DNA of 64,000 nt. Source: Myxococcales bacterium (GTDB lineage Bacteria > Myxococcota_A > Bradymonadia > UBA7976 > UBA1532). Numbering within the stretch: position 1 is the stretch's first letter; each line of letters begins with the position of its first letter. Where the stretch lies: the NCBI GenBank assembly GCA_020633465.1, contig JACKDN010000033.1, forward strand, positions 21,884 through 85,883, in the 5' to 3' direction. The notes below the pieces were generated by a model. That model searched no databases, was not told the DNA's origin, and was given only the letters and a program-made list of their open reading frames with translations. This document shows positions 51,514 through 61,374 of the stretch, piece after piece. A program made the translations under genes and the position numbers.

Positions 51514-53050
51514 TCCCCTGCGGCGGCGCGCTGGCGCTGGGCTTGGCCCTCGTGGCCTGCGACGACGGCGGCGACCGCACGGTGCGCGTGACGGACGCCG
51601 GCACCACCCTGGACGGCGGCGGCATGGGCGGCGCGGGCGGCCAGGCCAGGATGGGCGGCCAGCCGGGCGCCGGCGGTGTCCCCGGCGCGGGCGGCCTGCC
51701 CGGCGCGGGCGAGGACGCCGGGGCTCGAGGCGAGCCCGGCGCGGGCGGCGACCCGGGCGCGGGCGGCGGAAGCCCGGCATGGGCGGCGACCAGGCGCAGG
51801 CGGCGCCCAGGCGCAGGCGGCGCGCCCGGCATGGGCGGCGCGCCCAGCGCAGGCGGCGCCCAGCGCAGGCAGCGCGCCCGGCGTGGGCCGGCGCGCCCGG
51901 CGTGGGCGGCGCCCCCGGCTGCGCCGACGCCACCCTCACGGCCCAGCTGGTCGAGCAGCGCCTCTACCATCGGCGCGAGCCCGCCGAGATCACGTTCACC
52001 GTCGAGCCCGCCGGCGACTGGCAGCTGAGCTTCGAGGCCGACCCCGGCGGCCGCTTCACCCCGCGCGCCGACCGCGTGTTCTACGCCGCCGGCGGCGAGG
52101 AGCCGGGCGACCTGCCCTGGCCCTGGTGGACCGGCGACGTCACCGTCACCCTCACCGCGACCGACGGCGCCTGCACCGCGCGCGCCGAGGTGCCCGTCCG
52201 CATCGCGGGCGACGTCCTCGTCGCCGACTACAACCGCAGCCACCTGGTCACCGTCGGCAGCGACGGCCAGGTGCTGGGCCGCTTCGTCCAGGTCACCGAT
52301 CGCGGCCTGCGCGGCCTGATGCAGCTGCCCCTCGAGCAGGGGGGCGACCTGATCGTGGCGGTGCGCGGCGACGAAGAGCACGCCCCGATGCTGCGCCGCA
52401 TCGACCGCGAAGGCGCCACGGTGCTCGACTTCGAGACGACCGATCTGGCCGGCGCGCGCCTGTGGCCCGACGACCGCATGGCCCACGATCTGGCCTGGGA
52501 TCCGATCAACCAGCTCGTCGTCGCCGACTACGGCCCCGACGGCACCATCCACCGCTTCCGCCCCAACGGCGAGTACGTCGACAGCCTCACCGTGCCCGAC
52601 GCCGCGGGCCAGTTCCGCGGCACCGCCATCGGCTTCGCCGTGCTGGGCGACGGCACGCTGCTGGCCGTCGGCCGCGACCAGCGCAACGTGCAGCGCCTGG
52701 TGAACGGCGCCTTCGAGGTCATCACGTCGTGCCCCGACGGCTGCACGGCCCTGGGCACGGGCCACGACGGCGGCGCGGTCGTCGTGGCCGGCGGCGAGAA
52801 CGACGTCGAGTGGTTCTTCGTCGACGCCCGCGGCCGCGACAGCCTGCAGCAGGAGGACTTCCTCGGCTTCGATGTCACCGCCGTGGTGCGCTTCATGGAC
52901 GGCTACCTGGGCGTGCCCAGCATCGGCAGCCGCATCCCCTACCTGAACGCCCGCCTCGAGTACGTCACCGAGGATCCCCCCATCCGCATCCAGGGCGGCT
53001 TCGACGTCCTCCCCCAGCCCGAAGGCGTGCTCTGGCTGCACGACTTCTGA
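51501..53050 (+). CDS. Beta-propeller surface lipoprotein (copy C) with frame-disturbed Gly-rich linker
   Basis: GTG 51501 overlaps the copy B stop by 13 bp and encodes MARLIPCGGALALGLALVAC, a lipoprotein signal. A long GMGGAGGQ/GAGGVPGAGG linker follows. From about 51770 to 51905 the repeat changes frame several times. From about 51900 the mature domain (CADATLTAQLVEQRLY) is read in the third frame to TGA 53050. That domain has an Ig-like part and an NHL/propeller-like part (VLVADYNRSHLVTVGSDGQVLG, LAWDPINQLVVADYGPDG). As sequenced the gene is broken; with a few indels corrected it gives a protein of about 515 residues. Confidence 0.75.
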
Positions 53051-53079
53051 TGGCCCGCTGACCCGAACGGAACGCCCCC

Positions 53080-53889
53080 ATGGATCTGCTGTCCGCCGCC
53101 CTCTTGGGCCTCGTGCAGGCACTCACCGAGTTCCTGCCCGTGTCCTCGAGCGGTCACCTGGTGCTGGCCGAGGCCCTGCTCGGCGCCGACATGGGCACGG
53201 GCGCCGCCTTCGAGGTGGCCGTCCACTTCGGCACGCTGCTCAGCGTCGCGGTGCTGTTCCGCCGCGACCTGCGCGACCTGCTGGCCGCCGCGTTCGACGG
53301 CCTGCGCGGGGGCGGCCTCTCCGCCCGCCTGCGCGAGGACGCGCGCTTGCGCCTGCTGCTGGCCATCGTCATCGGCTGCGTCCCCGCCGGCGTCGTCGGC
53401 GTCGCCTTCAAGGACCAGCTCGAGGCCCTCTTCGACGCCCCCCGCCTGGTGTGCGCCGCCCTGATCGCCACCGGCGTCTACCTGCTGGCCAGCCACTTCG
53501 CCCAGCGCGGCGACGGCGAGGTGACGCCGGGCCGCGCCCTGGCCATCGGCGTCGCCCAGGCGGTGGCCATCATCCCCGGCGTCTCGCGCGCGGGCAGCAC
53601 CATCGCCACCGCCATGTTCCTCGGCGTCGAGCGCGACCTGGCCGCGCGCTACAGCTTCCTCATGTCGCTGCCGGTCATCTTCGGCGCGACGCTGCTCAAG
53701 GCGCGCGATCTGCTCGACGCCCCCCCCTCGGCGGACGCCCTCGTCGCCCTCGGCGTCGGCGCGCTGGTGTCGTTCGTGGCCGGCCTGGGCGCCCTCGCGC
53801 TGTTGATGCGCCTCGTGCGGCGCGGCGTCTTCGGGCACTTCGGCTGGTACTGCCTCACCGTCGGCGTCGTCGGCCTCGCCCTGTTGTAG
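53080..53889 (+). CDS. uppP: Undecaprenyl-diphosphatase UppP/BacA
   Basis: 269 residues with about eight transmembrane helices. It dephosphorylates undecaprenyl pyrophosphate to recycle the lipid carrier for peptidoglycan and other envelope polymers. Diagnostic motifs are QALTEFLPVSSSGHLVL (catalytic Glu and Ser region) and IIPGVSRAGSTIATAM. The length is normal. ATG 53080 has only a weak ribosome-binding site (GGAA 8 nt upstream). It lies 29 bp after the lipoprotein gene. Confidence 0.97.
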   Translation: MDLLSAALLGLVQALTEFLPVSSSGHLVLAEALLGADMGTGAAFEVAVHFGTLLSVAVLFRRDLRDLLAAAFDGLRGGGLSARLREDARLRLLLAIVIGCVPAGVVGVAFKDQLEALFDAPRLVCAALIATGVYLLASHFAQRGDGEVTPGRALAIGVAQAVAIIPGVSRAGSTIATAMFLGVERDLAARYSFLMSLPVIFGATLLKARDLLDAPPSADALVALGVGALVSFVAGLGALALLMRLVRRGVFGHFGWYCLTVGVVGLALL

Positions 53890-53932
53890 GCGCGCCCCCG
53901 CAACCCGGCGCGGGACGCGGAATCCAAACCCC

Positions 53933-54988
<1,056 letters not shown>

Positions 54989-55079
54989 CCGCGCGCCGGG
55001 AAGAACCGGCCCCGCGGCCTCGGTTCTGCCCCTCGACCCCGGGTCGCGCCGGGCCTTCCCCCTGTCCCCACTGGAGCCT

Positions 55080-55228
55080 CCCCACAAAATCCTCCGCTTC
55101 GCGGTGCACTGTTCTGCACGCCGACGCCGGCGTTGCGAAGCGCTTGCAATACTCCGAGTATTGCTGCGGCTTCGCGCCTTGGCCTCGGCGCGCAGCCCAG
55201 CACCCCGCTCGGTCCGGATTTCGTGGGG
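55080..55228. repeat. 149-bp intergenic palindromic element (MITE-like or structured RNA)
   Basis: The ends, CCCCACAAAATCC and GGATTTCGTGGGG, form a 13-bp inverted repeat with one mismatch, and pairing continues imperfectly inward (...GCGGTGCACTG against CAGCACCCCGC...). At its centre is a strong hairpin: GCAATACTC-C-GAGTATTGC (55146-55164) flanked by GCGAAG/CTTCGC (55135-55140, 55170-55175). The A+T content in the arms is unusual for this genome. This could be a non-autonomous palindromic element or a structured RNA. Confidence 0.6.
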
Positions 55229-55282
55229 AAGCTCTTCGGCGCGTCCCGGGGTCATTTGCGTTCGGACCCGCCGCCAACCGCC

Positions 55283-55322
55283 GTTCACGATCCACCGCCC
55301 GCGCCGTGCCGTCCGTTCACGG
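55283..55322 (+). promoter_or_regulatory. GTTCAC-containing leader motif upstream of the YD-like lipoprotein
   Basis: GTTCACG occurs at 55283 and 55315, 32 bp apart, the second within GTCCGTTCACGG. The same 12-mer is found at 61251-61262. From the second GTTCAC there are 39 bp to TCGGCGCGC and 60 bp to TGCTG, matching the spacing (39 and 59) in the other leader. It is probably a promoter or regulator site, about 95 bp before ATG 55415. Confidence 0.5.
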
Positions 55323-55414
55323 TCGGCCCCGCCCGCCGACGACGGCGTCGGCCTCGGCGCGCTGGCACGCCCCCTGCTGACCCCCGCCGCATCAACGTCT
55401 TCGGGAGAAGCCCC

Positions 55415-56488
55415 ATGTTGCGCCCGCGCGCCCTCGCCCTCGCTGCCCTCACCGCCCTGCCCCTGACCACCGGCTGTGGCCCCGACGAGCCCGACACCGA
55501 TCCCTGCGCCCCCCAGCAGAGCACCCTGACCCACCGCTACGACGAGAACGGCCTGCGCCTCGAGACGCGCACCGACCGCGGCGACGTGCGCGACGTCGAG
55601 CGCTTCTTCCACGACGAGCAGGGCCGCCTGCTGAAGAAGACCCTCGACCGCGACGACGACGGCGTCTACGAGCGCGTCGAGCTGCGCCGCTACGACGGCG
55701 AGCGCCTGGTCAGCGTCGAGGTGCAGGCCCCGGGCGCCCGCTGGCGCGCCGCCCTGTTCCACGACGCCGCGGGCCGGGTGAACGCCGTGCGCTTCGATGG
55801 CCGCCCCACCGCCGTCGAGGCCCTCGAGAGCGACGTCCTGCTGTTCGAAGAGGCCCCGGTGCTGGTGCCCGGCCTCGACCTGCCCGCGGACTGGAGCCTG
55901 CTCGAGGCCGGCGTCTTCGATCCCGAGGTGCGCCTCACCTACGACAGCGCCGGCCGCCTGGCCTCGGTGGACTGCGACCTGGACGGCGACGGCCTGCCCG
56001 ACGCCCACCGCCGCCACACCTACGCCGAGCGCGAGGCGCGGCTGGCCTTCGACGCCGACGGCGACGGCGTGGCCGAGCGCATCGACACGATGCGCTACGA
56101 CGACGCCGGCAACCTGGTCGAGCACGCCGCCGATCTCGACGCCGACGGCGTGCCCGACGCGCGCCGCCGGCTGGAGGTGTGGACCGATCTCGAGCGCCAG
56201 ATCGTCGACCGCGACGGCGACGGCACGCCCGAGCTGACCATCGAGCGCCGCTTCGACGGCGCCGGCCGCCAGGTGCTGGCCGAGACCTACGACGATCGCG
56301 GCCGCCGCACGCTGCGCGAGTCCTTCGCCTACGACGCCGAGGGCCGCCTGGCGCGCGCCGCCACCGATCACGGCGACGACGGGGCCGAGCAGGTTCAGAC
56401 CTACCACTACGATCCGTCGGGCCGGCTCGAGGCGGTCGAGTCGCTGGCCATGCCGCTCACCTGCGGGGGGTCGGTCGCCGGCGAGTGA
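55415..56488 (+). CDS. Lipoprotein with YD-repeat-like and calcium-loop sequences
   Basis: 357 residues from ATG 55415, with GGGAG 8 nt upstream. The signal ends ALPLTTGC. The mature protein contains many short units in the style of YD/RHS repeats (THRYDENGLRLETRT, FFHDEQGRLLKK, LTYDSAGRLASVD, MRYDDAGNLVEHA, FAYDAEGRLARA), interleaved with DxDGDG calcium loops (DCDLDGDGLPD, DADGDGVAE, DRDGDGTPE). No RHS core or toxin tail is present, so it is probably a surface or periplasmic structural protein. Function unknown. Confidence 0.85.
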   Translation: MLRPRALALAALTALPLTTGCGPDEPDTDPCAPQQSTLTHRYDENGLRLETRTDRGDVRDVERFFHDEQGRLLKKTLDRDDDGVYERVELRRYDGERLVSVEVQAPGARWRAALFHDAAGRVNAVRFDGRPTAVEALESDVLLFEEAPVLVPGLDLPADWSLLEAGVFDPEVRLTYDSAGRLASVDCDLDGDGLPDAHRRHTYAEREARLAFDADGDGVAERIDTMRYDDAGNLVEHAADLDADGVPDARRRLEVWTDLERQIVDRDGDGTPELTIERRFDGAGRQVLAETYDDRGRRTLRESFAYDAEGRLARAATDHGDDGAEQVQTYHYDPSGRLEAVESLAMPLTCGGSVAGE

Positions 56489-56489
56489 C

Positions 56490-59400
56490 CTACCGCGGCC
56501 CGTCCTGAAGCCGCAGGAACACCTCGCCCCCCGACCGCAGCAGCAGATCGGGCCGACCGTCCCGATCCATGTCGTGCAGCACGACGTCACCCGGCGCCGA
56601 GCCCAGGGGCAGGACCCGAGGCGTGAAGGCCTCGCCCAGCGGGGCCGCGGGATCGCGATCCCACACGGTCAGCGACGCCGCGTCGCGCCGCCAGGCCAGC
56701 AGGTCGACCGCGGCGTCCCCGTTCAGATCGAGCACCTCGACGAAGCGCACGCAGCCGCAGGGCGGCGCCAGACGCACCGCCTCTTCGAAGGCGGGCCCGA
56801 CGAACACGTCGGGCGGAGCATCGGCGCCGGCCACCTGGCGGTAGGCGTCGATCGCGCCGTCCGTGTCGACCGTGACGACGTCCAGCCACCCATCCCCGTC
56901 CACGTCGGCGAGACGCGCGTCCACGACCTCGGGCAGGAAGTCCGCGCCGGCGATCAGATCCTGATCGGGCAGGGGGCCGCGCCGACCGTCACCGTTGAAG
57001 GTGACGCGCACCCGGAAGGGCACGCCGGCGCGGCCCCCGTCGGCCACCAGGTCGAGCAGGCCGTCGCGATCCAGGTCCACCAGCGCCGCGCCGCGCGCCG
57101 CTACGTCGGGCACCTCGACGAAGGTGAAGGGCGGATCCGGTGCCTCGAAGGTGGTCAGGAAGATGCGCGACTGCACGCCACCGAGGAGCTCGAGCGGCAG
57201 CACCAGGTCGTCCGTCCCGTCGAGATCGACGTCGCCCAACGTCAGCCGCCCGCTGACCGGCACGACGGTGTCGTACTCGCCGTCGGGCAGCGAGTACACC
57301 CCGCCGAAGCCAGGGTCGCGGGGGTCGTTCAGCGCGGCCGGGTCCGAGAAGTACCAGAGCAGCCCCGGCGTGAAGGGATCGCCGCCGTCGACCGGCTCGC
57401 CGCGCTCGGCCATCAGCAGGTCGAGCCACCCGTCGCCGTCCAGATCGATCAGCGCCAGGTCGTGCGTGTCGTGGCCCGCGTTGTTCGAACCTTGCAGCGG
57501 CACCAGCGGCAGCAGGCTGGTGCCGTCGGGCAGCGCGATGTCGTCGCGATCCTGCAGCCACACCTCGGCCCCGTCGAACGCGCCGCCTTCGACCCCGGCC
57601 GCCACCGCCACGTCGGGCAGCCCGTTGCCGTCGAGGTCCGCCACGCGCGGACGGCCGCCCGCCACCGAGAGCCCGAGCGGCGTCGGCGCGCCCCAGGTCG
57701 GCGCTCGGCGCGCCGCTGGCGGGTACACGCGCACCGCGCCCGGCGCCGTCGCCACCGCCAGCCGACCGCCGAGCGTGACGGCCCGCCGCCACGACGCGGC
57801 CGAGGGCACCGGCGTCACCGCCGCGCGCGCCGTGCCCGCCGCCCACACGATCGACGACGTGGCGCCCCACACCACCAGGTCCGGCCGCCCGTCCGCGTCG
57901 GCGTCTCCCACGACGGCGCCCTCGACCCCGTCCGGCAGGTTCGAGCCGTCCTCCGGCGCCGCGAAGCCCCCCTCGACGCCGCGCACGACGCGCAGCCGGT
58001 CGGCGCCGTCGTCCACCACCAGCAGATCGCGACGCCCGTCGAGATCCACGTCCGCCACCGCCAGGGCGGCCCCGCGCTGCGCCAGGACGCCGAAGTCCGT
58101 CGCCTGCCAGCCGCCCGCGTCGTCGAGGTGGAACCGCTTGGCCTGGCCCCCGGCGAGCAACACCACGACCGCGTCCCCAGCGCCTTCCGGCCCGTCCACC
58201 GCGGCCAGGCCGGTCACGACACCCTCGGGATCCACGCTGCGCGCCGGGCCCAGGTCGAGCGGCCCCGGACCGACCCACGGCAGCCCCACCACCAGCCCTT
58301 CGGCGTTGACCGCCACGACGCCCCGCCGCCCGTCGCCGTCCAGGTCGGCCGCCGCCACCCAGGACGCCGCGCCGCCGACGTCGACGCCGCCCATCGGCTC
58401 GAGCGTGCCGTCCGGCCGCGCCCGCCAGCCCGCCACCCCGTCCCCCGCGCCGCCGCGCGCGCCGAGCAGCAGCGGCAACCCGTCGCCCGCCGCGTCGACC
58501 GCGACCAACTGCGCCACCGGCCCCGCCCCGGCCCGCGCCGCCGGCGCGCCCAGCCCCGCGGGCGACCCCGCGTCGGGCGGGTACAGCCACAGGGTGTCGA
58601 TGCCGTCCGCCACCACCAGCGCGGCCGCGGCGCCGTCGGTGGGCAGCGCGGCCAGCGCCGCGACCGGCCCCACCGACACGCCCAGGTCACCCGCGAAGGC
58701 GCGCGTCGAGGCCCGCCGCCGCCGCAGCACCTGCACCGCGCCGTCGGCCGTCACGACCACCAGATCGGCCAGCCCGTCGCGATCCACGTCGGCCGCGGCG
58801 AACGCCACGGGGACGTCGCGGGTGGTCAGCACCTGGACGTCGCCGGGCCGCTCGAAGGGCGCAGCGACGATACGCAGCGCGGCGTCCGAGCCCGCGACGA
58901 TCAGCGCCAGCGTGTCGTCGCCGGCCAGATCGGCCAGCGCGACGCCCCCGGGGCCCACGGGCAGGTCGAGCGTCGCCACGTCGCCCGCGTCGAAGAGGCC
59001 GCGCGGCGCCGCCAGCGTCGGCGCGCGCTGGCGGTGCAGCGCGACGCCGCCCTCGCCCGCGGTCACCAGGTCGGGCCGACCGTCGCGATCGAGATCACCG
59101 ATGGCCACCGAGGCCGCGCCTGCCGGTACCCGGGGCAGCGGCATCGGCGCGGCGAAGTCCCCCGCGTCACCCCGCAGCCGAGCGCCCCCACCCGCGCCGA
59201 CGAGGGCCAGATCGATCTGGCCGTCGTGATCGAGATCGGCCCCCGCCAGCGCCGCCGACGGCAGGCCCTCGGCGACCAGCGGCAGATCGTCGAAGGTCAG
59301 CGCCGCGCCGGCGGACGCCTGGCCCGCCGACACCGCCAGCGCCCCCTCGGCGGTGAGCGACAGCAGGTCGAGGCGGGCGTCCCCCGCCACCTGCGCGACG

Positions 59401-61193
59401 GCCAGCGCCGTCACGGCCTCCGCGCGGTTCAGCTGGCCCGTCAGGCGCAGCCCGGCCTCGGCGTCGCCGCGCAGCAGCGACAACGTCGTGCCCGCGCCAG
59501 CGACGAGGTCGGTCAGGCCGTCGAGATCGAAGTCGGCCGCGGCCAGCGCCGTCGCGTCGCTCGGCCCGCCGAGGTCGCGCGTGACCGGCGCCCCGGGCCC
59601 GGCCAGGTTGCGCACCCAGCGCAGCCCGTCGGGCCCCGGCACCACGGCCTCGGGCCGCCCGTCGCGATCCAGATCGACGATCGCGATGGCCGGCCCCGCC
59701 GACGCGTCCACCGCCGGCGCGGCCTCGAAGCGCAGCGCCGGCGCCACGCGCGTCAGCACCAGCGTGCGGCGGACCGTCTCGAGGCCGTCGGTGGCCTCGA
59801 CCGTCACGCGGCAGGACCCGGGCGCGCCCACGCAGATCGGCACGCGCAGGCCGTCCGCGTCGACCTCGATGGGCATGCCGCAGTCGTCGTCGACGCGCGC
59901 GGCCTGCAGGTCGCCGACGCCCAGCCCGTCGTCCTCGACCAGCGGCGCCAGCAGCAGCGGGCCGCCCAGCGGACACGCGGCGCCGCGGGTGACGAACACC
60001 GGCGCCGCGTTCACGCCCGGCTCGACGGGCACGCACGCCGAGCGCAGGCCGGCGCGATCGACGGCGCGCAGGTAGACGATCGCCTCGGCCGACGCGCGGG
60101 CGATCTCGACGTCGAACGAGCCGTCGGCCTCGACCAGCAGGGGGGCGCCGGGATCGCTGCAGTCGTCGACGGTGTGCACCGACAGCATGGCGCCCGCCTC
60201 GGTGGTGCCTTCGACCCGCACGCGCTGCTGGGGCAGCAGCCCCACGCTGTCGAGGCTCACCGCCGGTGGCGTGGTGTCGTTGACGTAGGTGGCGACCGGG
60301 CCGTAGCAGGGCGAGCGGTTGCCCAGGCCGTCCACCAGGACGACGTAGAACGTGGTCTCGGCGTCGCCGGCGACCTCGACGTCGGCGATGGCGAACGCGC
60401 CCTCGGCGTCCGCGACGCCCTGCCCCGCGCTGGCCCCGCACTCGGCCTCGACGTGCACCTCGACGCGGGCGGACGCCTCCGCGGTGCCCGCGACGGTCAC
60501 CGACCGATCGGTGCTCGGGCCCACGGGACGCGTGGCCACGTCCTCGGGCGCGCCCGGGGGCGTGTCGTCGCGGGTCAGGACGAAGGACGCCTCGGCCACG
60601 ACCGCGCCGTCGACGCGCGCGCACACCGTGAGGGCGTTGACGCCCTCGACCAGATCGGCCGCGTCGACGGTCGATGTGCCCTCGCCGCCCGGGTGATCGA
60701 CCCCCGAGCCCGGCAGCGGCGCGCCGTCGCAGTCCTCCGCGAAGACGCCCACCTGCCCGACGACCTCGGTGCGCCACCGCACCGTCGCCGCGCGAAGGGC
60801 GGCGTCGCCCAGCGTCGTGAGCGCCGCGGGCGCGACGTCGTCGATCGTCAGGGTCGGGGCTGGTCCGCCGTCCGGCGGCAGGACCTCGCCGTCCGGCTGC
60901 TCGGCGTCGGGCAGGGCCGCGTCGACCGGCCCGCCGTCCGCCCCGCCGCCGTCCGCAGGCCGCCCCCCGTCGAGCGCCGCGTCCGGCGGCGCACCATCCG
61001 CCGGCGCCCCGTCGGTCGGCCCCCCGTCGCGCAAGGCGCCGTCCCCCGCGTCGAGCGGCGGCGCGGTGTCCGCCGTCGCGTCCGCCACGGCGGCGTCCTC
61101 CGCGACGGTCCGCTCCGGGAACTCGGCGCACCCACTCGAACCGAGCGCCAGCGCCAGCGCCCCCAACCATCCCCATGCGCGACGCGCCGCCAT
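56490..61193 (-). CDS. Giant FG-GAP-repeat lipoprotein
   Basis: 1567 residues. ATG 61193 has a GGGAGGGGG tract upstream. The signal ends ALALGSSGC, then an Asp/Gly/Pro linker of about 90 residues. Two to three bacterial Ig-like domains follow (about 100-400). The rest holds about 15 FG-GAP/VCBS calcium loops (DLDRDGRPEAVV, DFDLDGLTDLV, DLDHDGQIDLAL, DVDLDGRRDLL, DLDGDGWLDLL and others), enough for two seven-blade propellers. Such proteins are usually surface adhesins or carbohydrate-binding. It is convergent with the YD-like gene, 1 bp between stops. Confidence 0.88.
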   Translation of the reverse strand: MAARRAWGWLGALALALGSSGCAEFPERTVAEDAAVADATADTAPPLDAGDGALRDGGPTDGAPADGAPPDAALDGGRPADGGGADGGPVDAALPDAEQPDGEVLPPDGGPAPTLTIDDVAPAALTTLGDAALRAATVRWRTEVVGQVGVFAEDCDGAPLPGSGVDHPGGEGTSTVDAADLVEGVNALTVCARVDGAVVAEASFVLTRDDTPPGAPEDVATRPVGPSTDRSVTVAGTAEASARVEVHVEAECGASAGQGVADAEGAFAIADVEVAGDAETTFYVVLVDGLGNRSPCYGPVATYVNDTTPPAVSLDSVGLLPQQRVRVEGTTEAGAMLSVHTVDDCSDPGAPLLVEADGSFDVEIARASAEAIVYLRAVDRAGLRSACVPVEPGVNAAPVFVTRGAACPLGGPLLLAPLVEDDGLGVGDLQAARVDDDCGMPIEVDADGLRVPICVGAPGSCRVTVEATDGLETVRRTLVLTRVAPALRFEAAPAVDASAGPAIAIVDLDRDGRPEAVVPGPDGLRWVRNLAGPGAPVTRDLGGPSDATALAAADFDLDGLTDLVAGAGTTLSLLRGDAEAGLRLTGQLNRAEAVTALAVAQVAGDARLDLLSLTAEGALAVSAGQASAGAALTFDDLPLVAEGLPSAALAGADLDHDGQIDLALVGAGGGARLRGDAGDFAAPMPLPRVPAGAASVAIGDLDRDGRPDLVTAGEGGVALHRQRAPTLAAPRGLFDAGDVATLDLPVGPGGVALADLAGDDTLALIVAGSDAALRIVAAPFERPGDVQVLTTRDVPVAFAAADVDRDGLADLVVVTADGAVQVLRRRRASTRAFAGDLGVSVGPVAALAALPTDGAAAALVVADGIDTLWLYPPDAGSPAGLGAPAARAGAGPVAQLVAVDAAGDGLPLLLGARGGAGDGVAGWRARPDGTLEPMGGVDVGGAASWVAAADLDGDGRRGVVAVNAEGLVVGLPWVGPGPLDLGPARSVDPEGVVTGLAAVDGPEGAGDAVVVLLAGGQAKRFHLDDAGGWQATDFGVLAQRGAALAVADVDLDGRRDLLVVDDGADRLRVVRGVEGGFAAPEDGSNLPDGVEGAVVGDADADGRPDLVVWGATSSIVWAAGTARAAVTPVPSAASWRRAVTLGGRLAVATAPGAVRVYPPAARRAPTWGAPTPLGLSVAGGRPRVADLDGNGLPDVAVAAGVEGGAFDGAEVWLQDRDDIALPDGTSLLPLVPLQGSNNAGHDTHDLALIDLDGDGWLDLLMAERGEPVDGGDPFTPGLLWYFSDPAALNDPRDPGFGGVYSLPDGEYDTVVPVSGRLTLGDVDLDGTDDLVLPLELLGGVQSRIFLTTFEAPDPPFTFVEVPDVAARGAALVDLDRDGLLDLVADGGRAGVPFRVRVTFNGDGRRGPLPDQDLIAGADFLPEVVDARLADVDGDGWLDVVTVDTDGAIDAYRQVAGADAPPDVFVGPAFEEAVRLAPPCGCVRFVEVLDLNGDAAVDLLAWRRDAASLTVWDRDPAAPLGEAFTPRVLPLGSAPGDVVLHDMDRDGRPDLLLRSGGEVFLRLQDGPR

Positions 61194-61250
61194 CGTCCCC
61201 CTCCCGAAAGCAAAGAGAGAATTGGTCAGAGCACCCCTGCGCCGCAACCG

Positions 61251-61282
61251 GTCCGTTCACGGCGCCGTGAACGTTCGTTCAC
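61251..61282. promoter_or_regulatory. Palindromic GTTCAC operator cluster in a divergent promoter region
   Basis: GTTCACGGCGCCGTGAAC (61255-61272) is a perfect 18-bp palindrome. It overlaps a second inverted repeat, GTGAAC-GTTC-GTTCAC (61267-61282), so three half-sites lie in 28 bp. The region separates the divergent FG-GAP and beta-barrel genes. It contains GTCCGTTCACGG, identical to 55311-55322. Probably a transcription-factor site. Confidence 0.55.
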
Positions 61283-61374
61283 GAACCGCCCGCGCCGCCC
61301 ACGCAGCGATGCGCGTCGGCGCGCGGACCACCCCTTGCTGCCCTGCCCGACGTCCACCGAACCGGAGACCGACC

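Larger units (their letters stand above)
54989..55414. other. 426-bp non-coding region
   Basis: The gap contains a 149-bp palindromic element (55080-55228) and, further on, two GTTCAC sites in the leader of the next gene; both are described separately. I find no convincing gene on either strand. Confidence 0.6.

Noticed and set aside
55250..55380. Short open frames in the leader of the YD-like gene
   Set aside because: No ribosome-binding site or signal peptide, and Arg/Pro-rich translations typical of shadows.
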